Shown here in pieces: positions 16,212 through 24,851 of a DNA stretch of 26,280 nucleotides. The notes under the pieces are model-generated. The model did not search any database. It saw nothing but the letters and a program-made list of their open reading frames with translations, and was not told where the DNA came from. Source of the DNA: Symsagittifera roscoffensis (lineage: Eukaryota > Xenacoelomorpha > Acoela > Convolutidae); NCBI RefSeq assembly GCF_963678635.1, contig NW_026971610.1, forward strand, positions 1-26,280, written 5' to 3'. A program made the position numbers and the translations under genes. The first letter of the stretch is position 1. Every line of letters starts with the position of its first letter.

Positions 16212-19200
16212 GGCATCACCAAGTTTAGAGAGGCTCTCGTCTATTCGCGGTATCGGGTACGCATCTTTTATCGTTACCGCGTTCAAGTAACGAAAGTCGC
16301 AACAGAATCTAAGCTGCCCCCTTTTCTTTTTCGCCATTACTACCCCGCAAGCCCATGGCAATTTCGAGGGTTCTATCATGTCGTATTCAAGCAACATTTC
16401 TATTTCCGCTCGGCACGCTTCCAATTTGTGTGGCGTCATTCGTCTTGCGCCTTCCCTATGGGGAACGGCGCCCTCTTCTAGTTCGATTTCGTGTTCGACG
16501 AAATTGCAGCAACCGATATCCGCCTTATGTTTTGAAAATACATCTGCGTTCCGATTTAGGAGGTCCCGCAATTTTTCGAAATCTCCCTCACCTATTTTCC
16601 CTTTTAAATGTTCTATCTCTGGCAAAACCGGTTTGTCAGATTCTAGTTCATATGACGAGGGGCGTTCCGGAAAATTCGAGCAGCTTGATAAGCCGTCGTC
16701 CGTTTCGGATTTCATTGAAAACAATTTATGAATAGATTTTAATTCATTAATCCTCTTTAAAATTTTGTCTTTATTGGCATGATAAGGACAGTCTTTCACA
16801 ATATATTTCTTTAAGTTTTGTGTCTCCTCATAGTCGGTCCTCATCGGCAAAGCGTAGCCAAGCTTCTTTCCACGCTGGATTGAAACCGTGGTGTCCAGTG
16901 TGTTCAACAACACACTGACACACAGTCCGTTTCGCGTTACCGAGAAGCTCCGGCCTAAAATCACCGAACTCTGACTATTTGGATTCGGTACTAAGCAAAC
17001 CTGTTTACTATCACTTAACGAATTCAAATTTCTCATTCTAAAAATTGCTACCACAGCTTGTCCTGGTTGTAATTTTACTTTTCTGTCCAAAAAAATTGGT
17101 ACCTTGCTTTCGTCTGTTATTATCCTATTAATTGGTCTCTTAACATACTTTCGGTCCGGGTTTCTAATCCGTATCAGACCGTTGTTCAAGTCAATCATCA
17201 CGTCAAAATTCCTGACAAAATCCCGGCCCAAGATGAATTGGTCGGCGTCGTCCAGATTCTCTACCACCAGGAAGCTCATCCAAAGATCCCGTCCTCCCAT
17301 GTGGAGGACCGTTATTGGTGTTCTTCCGGCCACGTAGATAGCTCCTCGATTGGCGGCGGCCAGTCGGAGATTCGTTGGAATTAGATCTTCCCGCGTGAAG
17401 CCCATTATTTCCCAAGTTTTTATCGGCATCACACTCACTACCGCTCCTGTATCCAGAAGCCCTGTGACTCCGAGTTTTGTTCCGTTGGTGTCGAGCAGAT
17501 GTGCGGTCACATCTGCTTCATACCCGATGTGTACTGCGTCTTGTTCCATCATGGCGTCATGGCCTATCCTGCGGACTTTGAGTTCCTCTTCACCCAAATA
17601 GATTTGCCCCATTTGGTCATCATCTGTTGTTACATAAGTCCTGGTGTAGAAACCGATTCCATCCACGTTAAGCATTATTTGATACGGCCCATAGACCTCT
17701 AGGTAGCGTCCATGAAGTTTCTTCATGCGAGGGCCACCCGTCGTTAGTAGTGCTCGCACAGCTCTCGACTCGGTGCGTGGCTCCACCTGCCTCAGATAAT
17801 CTGCATATGTGTCCAAATGCATCAAAGTGAACTCGGATGGTTCACTCAGATTTCTTATTACCTGGTGTCCAGCCACTGAGATTATCGACTGTATCTTGTT
17901 TCCTTGCGGCACCATGCCGAACCTCTGACCGGAGATCACTTTAAGTTTCATGTTCAAACTGCTTGGTGCTTTCGTTTCTTCAAACTCCGTTGCTTCGAAG
18001 GTATTCAGTTGCTCCTGAAGTTTCTCATTTTCCAGTTCAAGTTTCACTTTTTGTTCGATCTCTTTCGTCACCAATTCCTGCTGTACTCTATTTAGAGCAT
18101 CCCTCGCGGCTGCCTTATAATCGATCTTGAAGTCATCAGCCGCAGTTGCTGGTTCCGGCTCACGTGTCTCCTCTGTTACCGCTTGCATTTTCTTTGCCGC
18201 CAGCTCTTGAGGTTTTTCTTTTCTGCGTGCCTCTGCTTCACTCAAAAGTCGAGCCTTGCTGGCTTTCACTCCTGACAAAGCTTCTTCATGTCTTGGATGC
18301 TTGATGTCTGCCACTGCATCCCAGAATTGCGGACAATCTGATTTAAAATGACCTTCCAAGTTGCAAAAGAAACACCTCGGGCCGAATTTCGCAATTACTC
18401 CTCTCATGAAATCCTCATGGTCCAATTCTGACGCATCTCCGTCCTCGAGGCTAAAGCCTATAGCTTTCATGCCTTGTTTGTAAGCTGGGCATGCCGACAC
18501 ATGATGGTCCGTTGAACTGCAGTTGGCACAAGAGCGTCTCTTGTCCATATCATCCCTCAGTTTGTACCAATTGTTCCTTTGGTTTGCTGGTCCGTTGTTA
18601 AAAATGCCATAATTGTTCTTGTAGTATCCAGATCTCGAAGGAGGTTTCAACAAAAGATACTCTTTTGACTTGAGCCTCAACTCCTCCGGTGTTGGCGCAT
18701 TGGTTGATGGTGGTGTGTAATGCGTTGCTAGCATCGTACGAAGTTCATCATTCTTCACACCATCGATGAATTTTGAGGCTACGGCCAGGTTCATCCTTCG
18801 GTTTGACTCATCCGGTTGGCTGCGTCTTCTCAGCATTTCCAAATCATCGAGAAACTTGTCTATCGTTTCATCTTCTCGTTGCCTCCGTTTCTCGAAGCGC
18901 ATCATCGCCTGGTGCCCCTGCATCCCTGATCCGAAACGGTTTAACAAGATTTCGAAGATTTTCTCAGCAGTGTCACGTTGATATTGCTTCTTGGCCATGA
19001 CACAGTTCAGGGCTGTCCCTTCCAAGTTGCTGGTGAGCGCACTGCATTCCTGTCTCTCCGACAAGTCCTCTTCCTCGAAATGCAGCTTCATTACCTCTAT
19101 CCAGGTATCAATACAGCCATCAGATTCGTCTTTGTAGCATCTTGGTTTCTTAAAGACTCTTCTGGACTTCTCACTGCGTTCATTGGTTCTGGATAACCTT

Positions 19201-19250
19201 GTAAGGAATGTCTCGAAAGACCTATTTAGGGGTTCAAATGCCGTGGCCAT
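16194..19250 (-). CDS. gag-pol: Gag with two zinc knuckles, aspartic protease and start of reverse transcriptase
   Basis: First ATG is 19250; the frame is open from 19364 but begins there with GTG. Residues below count from 19364. A Ty3/Gypsy-type capsid-like region spans about 85-215. Two CCHC knuckles follow, C279-C282-H287-C292 and C331-C334-H339-C344, for nucleic-acid binding. A coiled linker (380-460) leads to the retropepsin-like protease, with LLDTGA at 636-641 and ILGRD at 711-715. RT begins near 930 with WACGVVMAKKK and FCCDFRYLN. There is no stop between Gag and Pol, so they would be made as one polyprotein. The frame ends at TAA 16194 because of a one-base break near 16209-16211 in an A run. 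The RT continues in another frame. Confidence 0.88.
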   Translation of the reverse strand: MATAFEPLNRSFETFLTRLSRTNERSEKSRRVFKKPRCYKDESDGCIDTWIEVMKLHFEEEDLSERQECSALTSNLEGTALNCVMAKKQYQRDTAEKIFEILLNRFGSGMQGHQAMMRFEKRRQREDETIDKFLDDLEMLRRRSQPDESNRRMNLAVASKFIDGVKNDELRTMLATHYTPPSTNAPTPEELRLKSKEYLLLKPPSRSGYYKNNYGIFNNGPANQRNNWYKLRDDMDKRRSCANCSSTDHHVSACPAYKQGMKAIGFSLEDGDASELDHEDFMRGVIAKFGPRCFFCNLEGHFKSDCPQFWDAVADIKHPRHEEALSGVKASKARLLSEAEARRKEKPQELAAKKMQAVTEETREPEPATAADDFKIDYKAAARDALNRVQQELVTKEIEQKVKLELENEKLQEQLNTFEATEFEETKAPSSLNMKLKVISGQRFGMVPQGNKIQSIISVAGHQVIRNLSEPSEFTLMHLDTYADYLRQVEPRTESRAVRALLTTGGPRMKKLHGRYLEVYGPYQIMLNVDGIGFYTRTYVTTDDDQMGQIYLGEEELKVRRIGHDAMMEQDAVHIGYEADVTAHLLDTNGTKLGVTGLLDTGAVVSVMPIKTWEIMGFTREDLIPTNLRLAAANRGAIYVAGRTPITVLHMGGRDLWMSFLVVENLDDADQFILGRDFVRNFDVMIDLNNGLIRIRNPDRKYVKRPINRIITDESKVPIFLDRKVKLQPGQAVVAIFRMRNLNSLSDSKQVCLVPNPNSQSSVILGRSFSVTRNGLCVSVLLNTLDTTVSIQRGKKLGYALPMRTDYEETQNLKKYIVKDCPYHANKDKILKRINELKSIHKLFSMKSETDDGLSSCSNFPERPSSYELESDKPVLPEIEHLKGKIGEGDFEKLRDLLNRNADVFSKHKADIGCCNFVEHEIELEEGAVPHREGARRMTPHKLEACRAEIEMLLEYDMIEPSKLPWACGVVMAKKKRGQLRFCCDFRYLNAVTIKDAYPIPRIDESLSKLGDAKSSPQ

Positions 19251-20212
19251 TGCCGTAGCATCCCTTGAGTGTCCCGCCTGAGTGTCCTCACACCTCGTCT
19301 GAGGCTCTGTATGCGGTGCATCCCTGTAATCCGAATCGCCGTGAGTGTTTCCCGCTTGGCCCACATGACTCCTCCTCGGGATCGCATGCCCCCTGTTGCC
19401 GGAATCACTTCTCCCAGTCGCATGTGTGCCTTGCGTTGGTCGTTCGTTAGAGGTTTGTCTGTTCCCCGTTGAACTTGTTCTACTGTTCTGGCCCCATGCT
19501 CCATTACCCCTTGTGGCATAGCCTGATGAACTGCCCCTGCCTCTAGTGATCCGTACGTCTTCCTCTTTTGATGTTCATTGAAGTTCACCCTCGGTTCCCT
19601 GCTGGGACCTCCCGAGTTCGGTTCTCCTTCTTTTGGTCCACTCTTGTTGCTTAGTAGCCCGTCCAACCTATCCATGATAGCCTGAGTTCGCCTCTCCATC
19701 ATCGCGTCTATCTTTGTGTCAAGAGTCCCAAGAGACTGCTCTTGCTGAATTCTTAACTTCTCCATGTCGTCTCTTAAGCGTGACTCTCGCTGTTCCACCT
19801 CTCTTGTCATTCGCGACAAGTTCTTCGCCATATGCTCGTCCGTTCTTTCTTTCAAGCGTTTTTCGCTCCTGCCAACTTCTTGTCTATTGCGGTTTATTTC
19901 TTCCCGCAGACTTTCTCTTTCAATGTGAACTGCCCTTTCTAGTTCACTCATTCTTATTGACATCTGTTCATTCTGTTCTCCTAAATTGTCCACTATGTTG
20001 TTTAAGGCTTCTTCTAGTGCTGCCCCGTTATCCACGAGTGGCGTCACCAGTGGCGGTGTAACCCTGTCGGTCCCAGGTAGCTTCGTGATGGTCGAGATCC
20101 GGGCCTTGACTCTCTGTCTCGACGTCTTTTCCTTATCTATTTCGGGATCCGCTAACGCGTTGCCTAGCCCTCTGGTTCTACTATCTCCAGTTTGTGGCTC
20201 TGAACTTGTCAT
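19226..20212 (-). CDS. ORF2: 328-aa coiled-coil protein, probable Gag N-terminal partner
   Basis: ATG at 20212, TAA at 19226-19228. Residues about 65-190 are a long run of charged heptad-like sequence (repeated E, R, K, Q with L, M and I spacing), strongly suggestive of a coiled coil. The C-terminus is arginine-rich. Its last 25 bases overlap the first ATG of the Gag-Pro-Pol frame at 19250, and that frame is open through the last 139 bases. It could be a separate protein read before Gag by reinitiation, or be joined to Gag by a frameshift (-1 relative frame). Coiled-coil regions near the start of Gag occur in some retroelements. No enzymatic motif is seen. Confidence 0.6.
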   Translation of the reverse strand: MTSSEPQTGDSRTRGLGNALADPEIDKEKTSRQRVKARISTITKLPGTDRVTPPLVTPLVDNGAALEEALNNIVDNLGEQNEQMSIRMSELERAVHIERESLREEINRNRQEVGRSEKRLKERTDEHMAKNLSRMTREVEQRESRLRDDMEKLRIQQEQSLGTLDTKIDAMMERRTQAIMDRLDGLLSNKSGPKEGEPNSGGPSREPRVNFNEHQKRKTYGSLEAGAVHQAMPQGVMEHGARTVEQVQRGTDKPLTNDQRKAHMRLGEVIPATGGMRSRGGVMWAKRETLTAIRITGMHRIQSLRRGVRTLRRDTQGMLRQWPRHLNP

Positions 20213-20282
20213 AATCGCGAAGTCTTTTGACTGGCCCGGTGTGTTTGCCTCTTTGCTTATCGTTGTTGCTTATCGTCTTTGC

Positions 20283-20948
20283 TTATCCTACACCAAATTT
20301 GTCCATGGTTCCAGTCTCTCTTCCGACGTATGCCTCATTCTCCTGGATCGAACTATTGAAGCTGACTTGAGATCCAAAGTCCCCTTGCTCCTCTTCATCC
20401 TCTTCCTCCTGGGATTCAACTTCGTTCCTTGCGCCTCCTCCCATGGTGAATGGAAAGATGTTTCCGAAGGTGTTCTTCATTCTTTCTGAGAACGATGATG
20501 ACGTTGTTTGTTTCCCAGTTCCGCCTGCCATCATAGTGTTGTCTGTCTGAGATCTTCTCGTTGCCGCTACTTCAGTTGAGATGTCGGACAGTTCCGACAT
20601 CTCTTCTCGATCCAATGTCTCGGTGGAAGTGGCAAAATCATGGCCTTGATCTACCGGAGTAGATTCACTTGCCAGCCTTCTGCCTCTCCCTTCCAGTCCA
20701 TGTACTTCCTGGTTGTCGTTCATGACATGGTCTGTGTTGACCTCCACTTCTAACAGTTCTTTACGCTCTTCTGAGGACTTCTGACTTCTCGTTTCAACCA
20801 TTCTGCCTGAAACCGTCTCCCCTTTGTCGGACCGGGATCGCCTGATCCAATCCACAAAAGGATCGGTCATCGTTTTTCTTTGGTTTTCAGGTATGAATTT
20901 CCTAGAGCTATTACCTCGTTTTGGTATCCTTGACTGGTCTAGACTCAT
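20283..20948 (-). CDS. ORF1: 221-aa acidic/serine-rich protein, function unknown
   Basis: First ORF after the leader, with an ATG at 20948 and TAA at 20283-20285. The N-terminus is basic (many R and K in residues 1-65) and the rest is polar and acidic, with an EEEDEEEQ run near residue 180. No zinc knuckle, membrane segment or catalytic motif is seen. It looks largely disordered. Its place ahead of the coiled-coil ORF suggests it may be an extra Gag-like or RNA-handling protein, but that is inferred from position only. Seventy bases with three copies of a GATAAGCAA-type repeat separate it from the next ATG, which is in a different frame. Confidence 0.6.
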   Translation of the reverse strand: MSLDQSRIPKRGNSSRKFIPENQRKTMTDPFVDWIRRSRSDKGETVSGRMVETRSQKSSEERKELLEVEVNTDHVMNDNQEVHGLEGRGRRLASESTPVDQGHDFATSTETLDREEMSELSDISTEVAATRRSQTDNTMMAGGTGKQTTSSSFSERMKNTFGNIFPFTMGGGARNEVESQEEEDEEEQGDFGSQVSFNSSIQENEAYVGRETGTMDKFGVG

Positions 20949-21730
20949 TCTCTATTTGTCACTTCGTAATGCCTATACACTTAACTCGATTGCTAGTGAC
21001 CTTATAATTTTATTAACAATAATAATGACACAACACAATAAATTTTACCAGATTTTATTAAATAGTGACCACGAATCCCTGTACGTTATCAGAGTACAGT
21101 TTGTATAAAATTTATTTACACTAACCGATTATCGGTCGTAAGATTTGAAAACTAGCACAATATGATGTTATCAGTCAATTTAAAAGATAGTGTACTCACT
21201 ACCCAACCAAGCACAGTTTACGTTGATTTAAAAACAAAAACAAAAAAAATATATTATGACAGAATATTAATGCCTCTGTGAAAAAAAACGTATGTGTAAT
21301 GTACTTTTAGTCGGTCGCAGTACAATAGTCGAACTTGTCTTTTAAAGAAAAAGTTTTCCCCGCTCGGTGCTTCACCAAACAGACAAAACTTTGAAGGCAG
21401 TAATTTTCTCAAGTGGGCGTCTATTGCACCCACCGGGTACTGTGTTACCTATCTGCCTTCGGACTGCCCGAGCTAGACCTACTAAAATCCTCAGGGCAGT
21501 CACTTTTCACAAAAACGTATTATATTACAATCCACACCAATGAATCACGCTCTTTTTAATATAGACTTAGTGTCGCGAATATCCGAGTTCGGACCTGTTT
21601 TGTTTTGGTCTGGTTCTTATTGAAAGGCAAGTTACCAGTGCAGTCACTGATTCCTAGCCTGTGTGCTAATAACCTAATACCTCTCACTTTAGTCTTTCTT
21701 TCGCCTACCTAAGTCCTTTAATAAAATAAT

Positions 21731-22062
21731 ACCCCTCCGGATTGGCACAAACAGGACCCTTCCGGACTAACAAAATCTAGACCCTTCCGGATTGGGACCC
21801 CTCCGAGTTAGTTACCACAAGACCCCTCCGTATTTGGACCCCTCCGAATTAGCAACTATAAGACCCCTCCGGATTCGGACCCCTCCTAACTTGAAAAAAT
21901 TTTGACCCCTCCGGATTGGGAGCCCTCCGGTTTCGTAAAAGTAGCTTTTCGGAGATTTCTTTCTTTCAACCTATACCCCTCCGGATACGTTCTTCGATGC
22001 AATTTTGTTTCTTCAATTAACTAGGAAGGGTATGTACTACTTTCCTAGACCCTTCCGGATTG
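21731..22062. repeat. Cluster of 12 degenerate GACCCCTCCGGATT motifs
   Basis: On the plus strand, copies start near 21731, 21755, 21780, 21796, 21821, 21837, 21862, 21878, 21904, 21920, 21974 and 22048. The shared core is ACCCCTCCGGATT with substitutions (TTCCGG, TCCGAA, TCCTAA). Spacing is irregular (about 16-74 bp) and the intervening sequence is unrelated, so this is not a simple tandem repeat. All copies point the same way. Related motifs lie elsewhere in the leader and LTRs. Confidence 0.8.
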
Positions 22063-23113
22063 AAGTTAAGCCTCTTATTTTACAATTCACATAACGGTGA
22101 AGGGTCTTGTCGCTTGTCTAACTTCGGCTTGATTAAGGTTTTGCTGTGCCTTTAGCCTTCACTTTTCGTCTAGAACAGCCTAAAGTTACTTTATTCAACC
22201 GCTATTACCTTTTGGTAGGGGTATAAGGGCTTTTCTAAAAATTTTTTATAAAACGTGTTATAAAACGTTTTATTGACGCTTACTTTTCCAAAAAACTTTT
22301 GTCTCTATCAGTAAGCTCAGCTAATTTCTGATCTATTGGTACCAAGATCAACTTGATATGCCTAGTAGTTCCAAAGTTATTAACCAAAACGTCTTTTTTT
22401 TAAACTCAAGAAAATTCTCTCTTATAGGTTCCGCCTAACTTTATCCGCAAATCTGGTCCTTTCGACCCAAAAATTATTTATCCGAGCTCAAAAGGTCTAT
22501 ACTCTTCTAGTTCAATGCAAAAGACCCGATCTAAAACGCTTTAGTTGAAAAAATTTGCAAAAAAACTATGCTACCTGTACCCCTCCGGATTGATGAATCC
22601 ACCAAATCAAACCCGTTGAGTTCGATTTCTCTGCAACCCGGAAGGCTTTTGGGTAGCGGGTTTTAAAACTTGTAGATTCACTGGTGGATGTTGTCTGAAC
22701 AACTATTTTTACTGTTGTAACTCAAAAATTTCAAAAAATTTATTGAATTTTTAGTGTTTCGGTTTCTCAAAAACCACGAAAATTCGGTTTTTGGTTCCAA
22801 AATAGTTCCAACCACTTCCGAACTAAACTTAACCGGTTCTATTTATTATAGTAGTGCAGTTACGATGTAACACACTACTTTAGCGCTTTTTTCCGTTTCA
22901 AAAAATATCAATATTTCAAAAATCGCGACTTGTGGGGGGATCAAATTATCGCTATTTTGACCCTAAAAACCGGTCTGTTTTCGTTGTTTTTCACTGAAAA
23001 ACGATATAAGACTATTAATATAGGCTATTTTAGTAATAATATTAGTAATACTACACACCTCCGGGTTTGTTTAATATCCGAATTAAGGTGCTTAACTCGG
23101 ATATTCGCAGTTC

Positions 23114-23187
23114 GGTGAAGGGTCACTACAGTGCAGCACTGTCGAGCCCCGGTGAAGGGTCACTACAGTGCTGCACTGTCGAGCCCC
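23114..23187. repeat. 37-bp tandem duplication with a palindromic core
   Basis: Units 23114-23150 and 23151-23187 start GGTGAAGGGTCACTACAGTG and end CGAGCCCC. They differ only at the centre of the palindrome ACAGTGC(A/T)GCACTGT. Element B carries a single diverged unit. The self-complementary core could dimerise. Confidence 0.85.
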
Positions 23188-23902
23188 CCACAGATTACTA
23201 TTTTAATTTTTGTACCAAAAGGGATACAAAACTTGTTAACGATACCCAACAGTCGATTGTTGTTGTCGTTGAGCCCCTTCTTGTCGCTCCTTGTACTGCT
23301 TGCCGGATCAGTCTTCTCCCAAGACCCTTCCGAATTGAGCGCAAATCAGCTGACCCTTCCGGATTGAGCGCAATTTATCATTAACGTGCTTAAATGCTCA
23401 AATAACCCTACAGTACAAGCCTCACAAAAGGGCTACAAAACTGATCGTAACAATCCTGACTGATATAAATGCCTGCAACAACAATATATCTTTCAACAAC
23501 AAACGGGAGGGTCGGATCACATCTTGTCTGGGGGGATGATTTCTACTGATTTTTTACTTTTTTTTACTGTTTTTGGTTTTTTCGGTTATTTTTTATGTTT
23601 TTTTGTTTTTCTTGGGTACTATACTACTTTTTGTTTGGTTTTATATATATATCTTTGAGTGTTTTTGGTCACAAACCTCTCAGGGAACGAAGGAATGGCC
23701 GATCCCCCCACCCTTCCTGATTCGTGAATTTTCGGTCTTAACTAAGTTAAAAAGCTATTCACGGTAATCCGGAAGGCTTCCGCGTTCCGAACTACCCTTC
23801 CGCCCCGGCGGCTTAGGCCTATTAAGGGCGTTAATGTGAGCATCCGCTCGGCGCGGAGTGCTCGTTAACGGTTCTGCCGGTCATGATGTTAAAAAAGAAT
23901 AA

Positions 23903-23917
23903 CACCCAGGAGCGCCA
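23903..23917 (-). other. Primer-binding site candidate of element A
   Basis: In sense the sequence is TGGCGCTCCTGGGTG, beginning with the TGG complementary to a tRNA CCA end. It starts 12 nt after the LTR (spacer TAGATGTTTTTA). Element B keeps both the 12-nt spacing and the first nine bases TGGCGCTCC (25517-25525), which supports function. The implied primer has a G discriminator and resembles, but does not match, an Asn-type tRNA 3' end. The tRNA is not assigned. Confidence 0.6.
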
Positions 23918-24365
23918 TAAAAACATCTATGTAACATTCGCCCGGAGGATACATATCGACGGAAGACAAAACTAAGTCTTAACACGACTGGCTAACGTCT
24001 AAACAGATCTTTGCATGCTTTTCACTGTCTCTACCAAGCCAGTACTTTCGGTGGTCTTTTCCAACATCGGGTCGACAAAAACGTTACTGCTTTCGGCTTC
24101 AGTCAAAACATTCAAATTAACTAGATTACATGCAGAAATAGTGAGCTCATGGTTATGTCTCAGTATCCCCAGACCACGAGGTCACTCCTAAAAACAAGGC
24201 TACTACTATTTATTATATTACTATTGTTTTTGTTCAGTAGATAAAAATCATCATCTCCATCGAAGATGGATCAACCCTTTCCCCCAACTCCTAGCTTCTC
24301 ATCCTTATCAAAATGAATCTAGTTATCAATTAAATTCAATTCAGGACATGACAAGAAGCTAAAAG

Positions 24366-24379
24366 TTTATATAAAAGGC
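24366..24379. promoter_or_regulatory. TATA-like block in the 5' LTR
   Basis: The plus strand reads TATATAAAAGGC, a textbook TATA box pointing away from the genes. The minus (sense) strand of the same block reads CCTTTTATATAAAC, a weaker TATA-like element at a suitable place between U3 and the AATAAA signal. The 3' LTR copy is at 751-762. Which strand is used cannot be told from sequence. Confidence 0.45.
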
Positions 24380-24500
24380 TAAAAGTTTCAGTCCCGAAAC
24401 CCTTCCGGATTCTTGAATCCACTGAATCAAGCTCGCTAATCTTGACTTCTTCTTAATCCGGAAGGCTGTCTTGCACCCTTCACCGTTATCTGCAACGGCC

Positions 24501-24532
24501 TTGCAACTATTGTAGCGACACAATAGTTGCAA
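24501..24532. repeat. Perfect 13-bp hairpin/palindrome in the 5' LTR U3
   Basis: TTGCAACTATTGT is followed by the six-base loop AGCGAC and then the exact complement ACAATAGTTGCAA. The 3' LTR has the same structure at 884-915 without a single change, although the LTRs differ by about 3.5% overall. It lies upstream of the TATA-like block in sense, where a dimeric binding site or an RNA hairpin would be plausible. Confidence 0.7.
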
Positions 24533-24851
24533 CTCGGAGTGCTCTGCTATTCCTGCAATCTGCTGTTGTTTTTTATCACGATTCTCGTAGTTATCGTCCG
24601 CGCAACTAATGTTGTTGTGTTGTTTTCTAGCTTTTCTGCCAAAATGACCGTTTCTGACGTTTCTCAGAAATGTTACGTAATCACTTCGAAAATTTAAAAA
24701 TTAGCAATTTCCGAATCCTTTAACCTTCACGTTTTGTTCAATCGTTCAAATAACGTTCTTAATTCTTAATAATCACCAATCCGGAAGGCTCGCTGCCAAA
24801 AATTTGAATTCCGCAGAGATTGCATTTTGGCCATTCTGGTCAAATGTCACA

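Larger units (their letters stand above)
20949..23929 (-). other. Long untranslated leader of element A
   Basis: About 3 kb between the 5' LTR and the first ORF, AT-rich, with no convincing sense-strand ORF. It holds the PBS (23903-23917), a T-rich plus-strand tract (about 23545-23665, A-rich in sense), a 37-bp tandem duplication (23114-23187), a repeated GACCCTTCCG-ATTGAGCGCA block (23323 and 23352), a CCTCCGG/CCGGAAGG inverted pair (22579-22645), and the array of CCTCCGGATT-like motifs (21731-22062). The part from 23087 to 23929 is recognisably conserved in element B. Packaging, dimerisation, translation control or promoter functions are all possible. Confidence 0.7.
313..24851 (-). mobile_element. 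Giant Ty3/Gypsy-type LTR retrotransposon (element A), about 24.5 kb
   Basis: Two 922-bp direct repeats with TG...CA ends bound the element. Between them, on the minus strand, lie a PBS candidate, a 3-kb leader, gag, protease, RT, RNase H and integrase in Ty3/Gypsy order, then macro-domain, coiled-coil, SGNH and 1402-aa ORFs, and a short purine tract beside the 3' LTR. The length is several times that of a usual Gypsy element (about 5-10 kb). Most of the excess is the 3-kb leader and about 10 kb of accessory genes after integrase. Pol carries three frame breaks and an active-site change, so this copy is probably non-autonomous, while the accessory ORFs are intact. Flanking bases (AATTT before 313, TTTTT after 24851) give at best an imperfect target-site duplication. 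Confidence 0.9.
23930..24851 (-). repeat. 5' LTR of element A
   Basis: This 922-bp repeat matches 313-1234 without gaps. In sense it starts TGTGACATTCG and ends CGAATGTTACA, so its tips form a short imperfect inverted repeat, as expected of LTRs. In sense order it contains a CCGGAAGG-type motif, a 13-bp perfect hairpin (24501-24532), a convergent CCTTCCGGATT/AATCCGGAAGG pair, a TATA-like block (24368-24377), and an AATAAA signal. That order fits U3-R-U5. It directly precedes the PBS candidate. Confidence 0.92.

Noticed and set aside
21731-22062. CRISPR-like array
   Set aside because: Repeats are short and degenerate with spacers of irregular length, in a eukaryotic retroelement leader; no cas genes.
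23573-23767. Plus-strand hydrophobic ORF (64 aa), with a similar minus-strand ORF at 25692-25949, looking like a membrane protein family
   Set aside because: Both are the antisense of the A-rich leader tract; T-rich DNA gives Phe/Leu/Val-rich translations by composition, and the reading is not preserved residue by residue.
313-24851. Polinton/Maverick or large DNA virus origin, suggested by size
   Set aside because: The termini are direct LTRs, with gag, RT, RNase H and PBS; no protein-primed polymerase, packaging ATPase or major capsid motif was seen.
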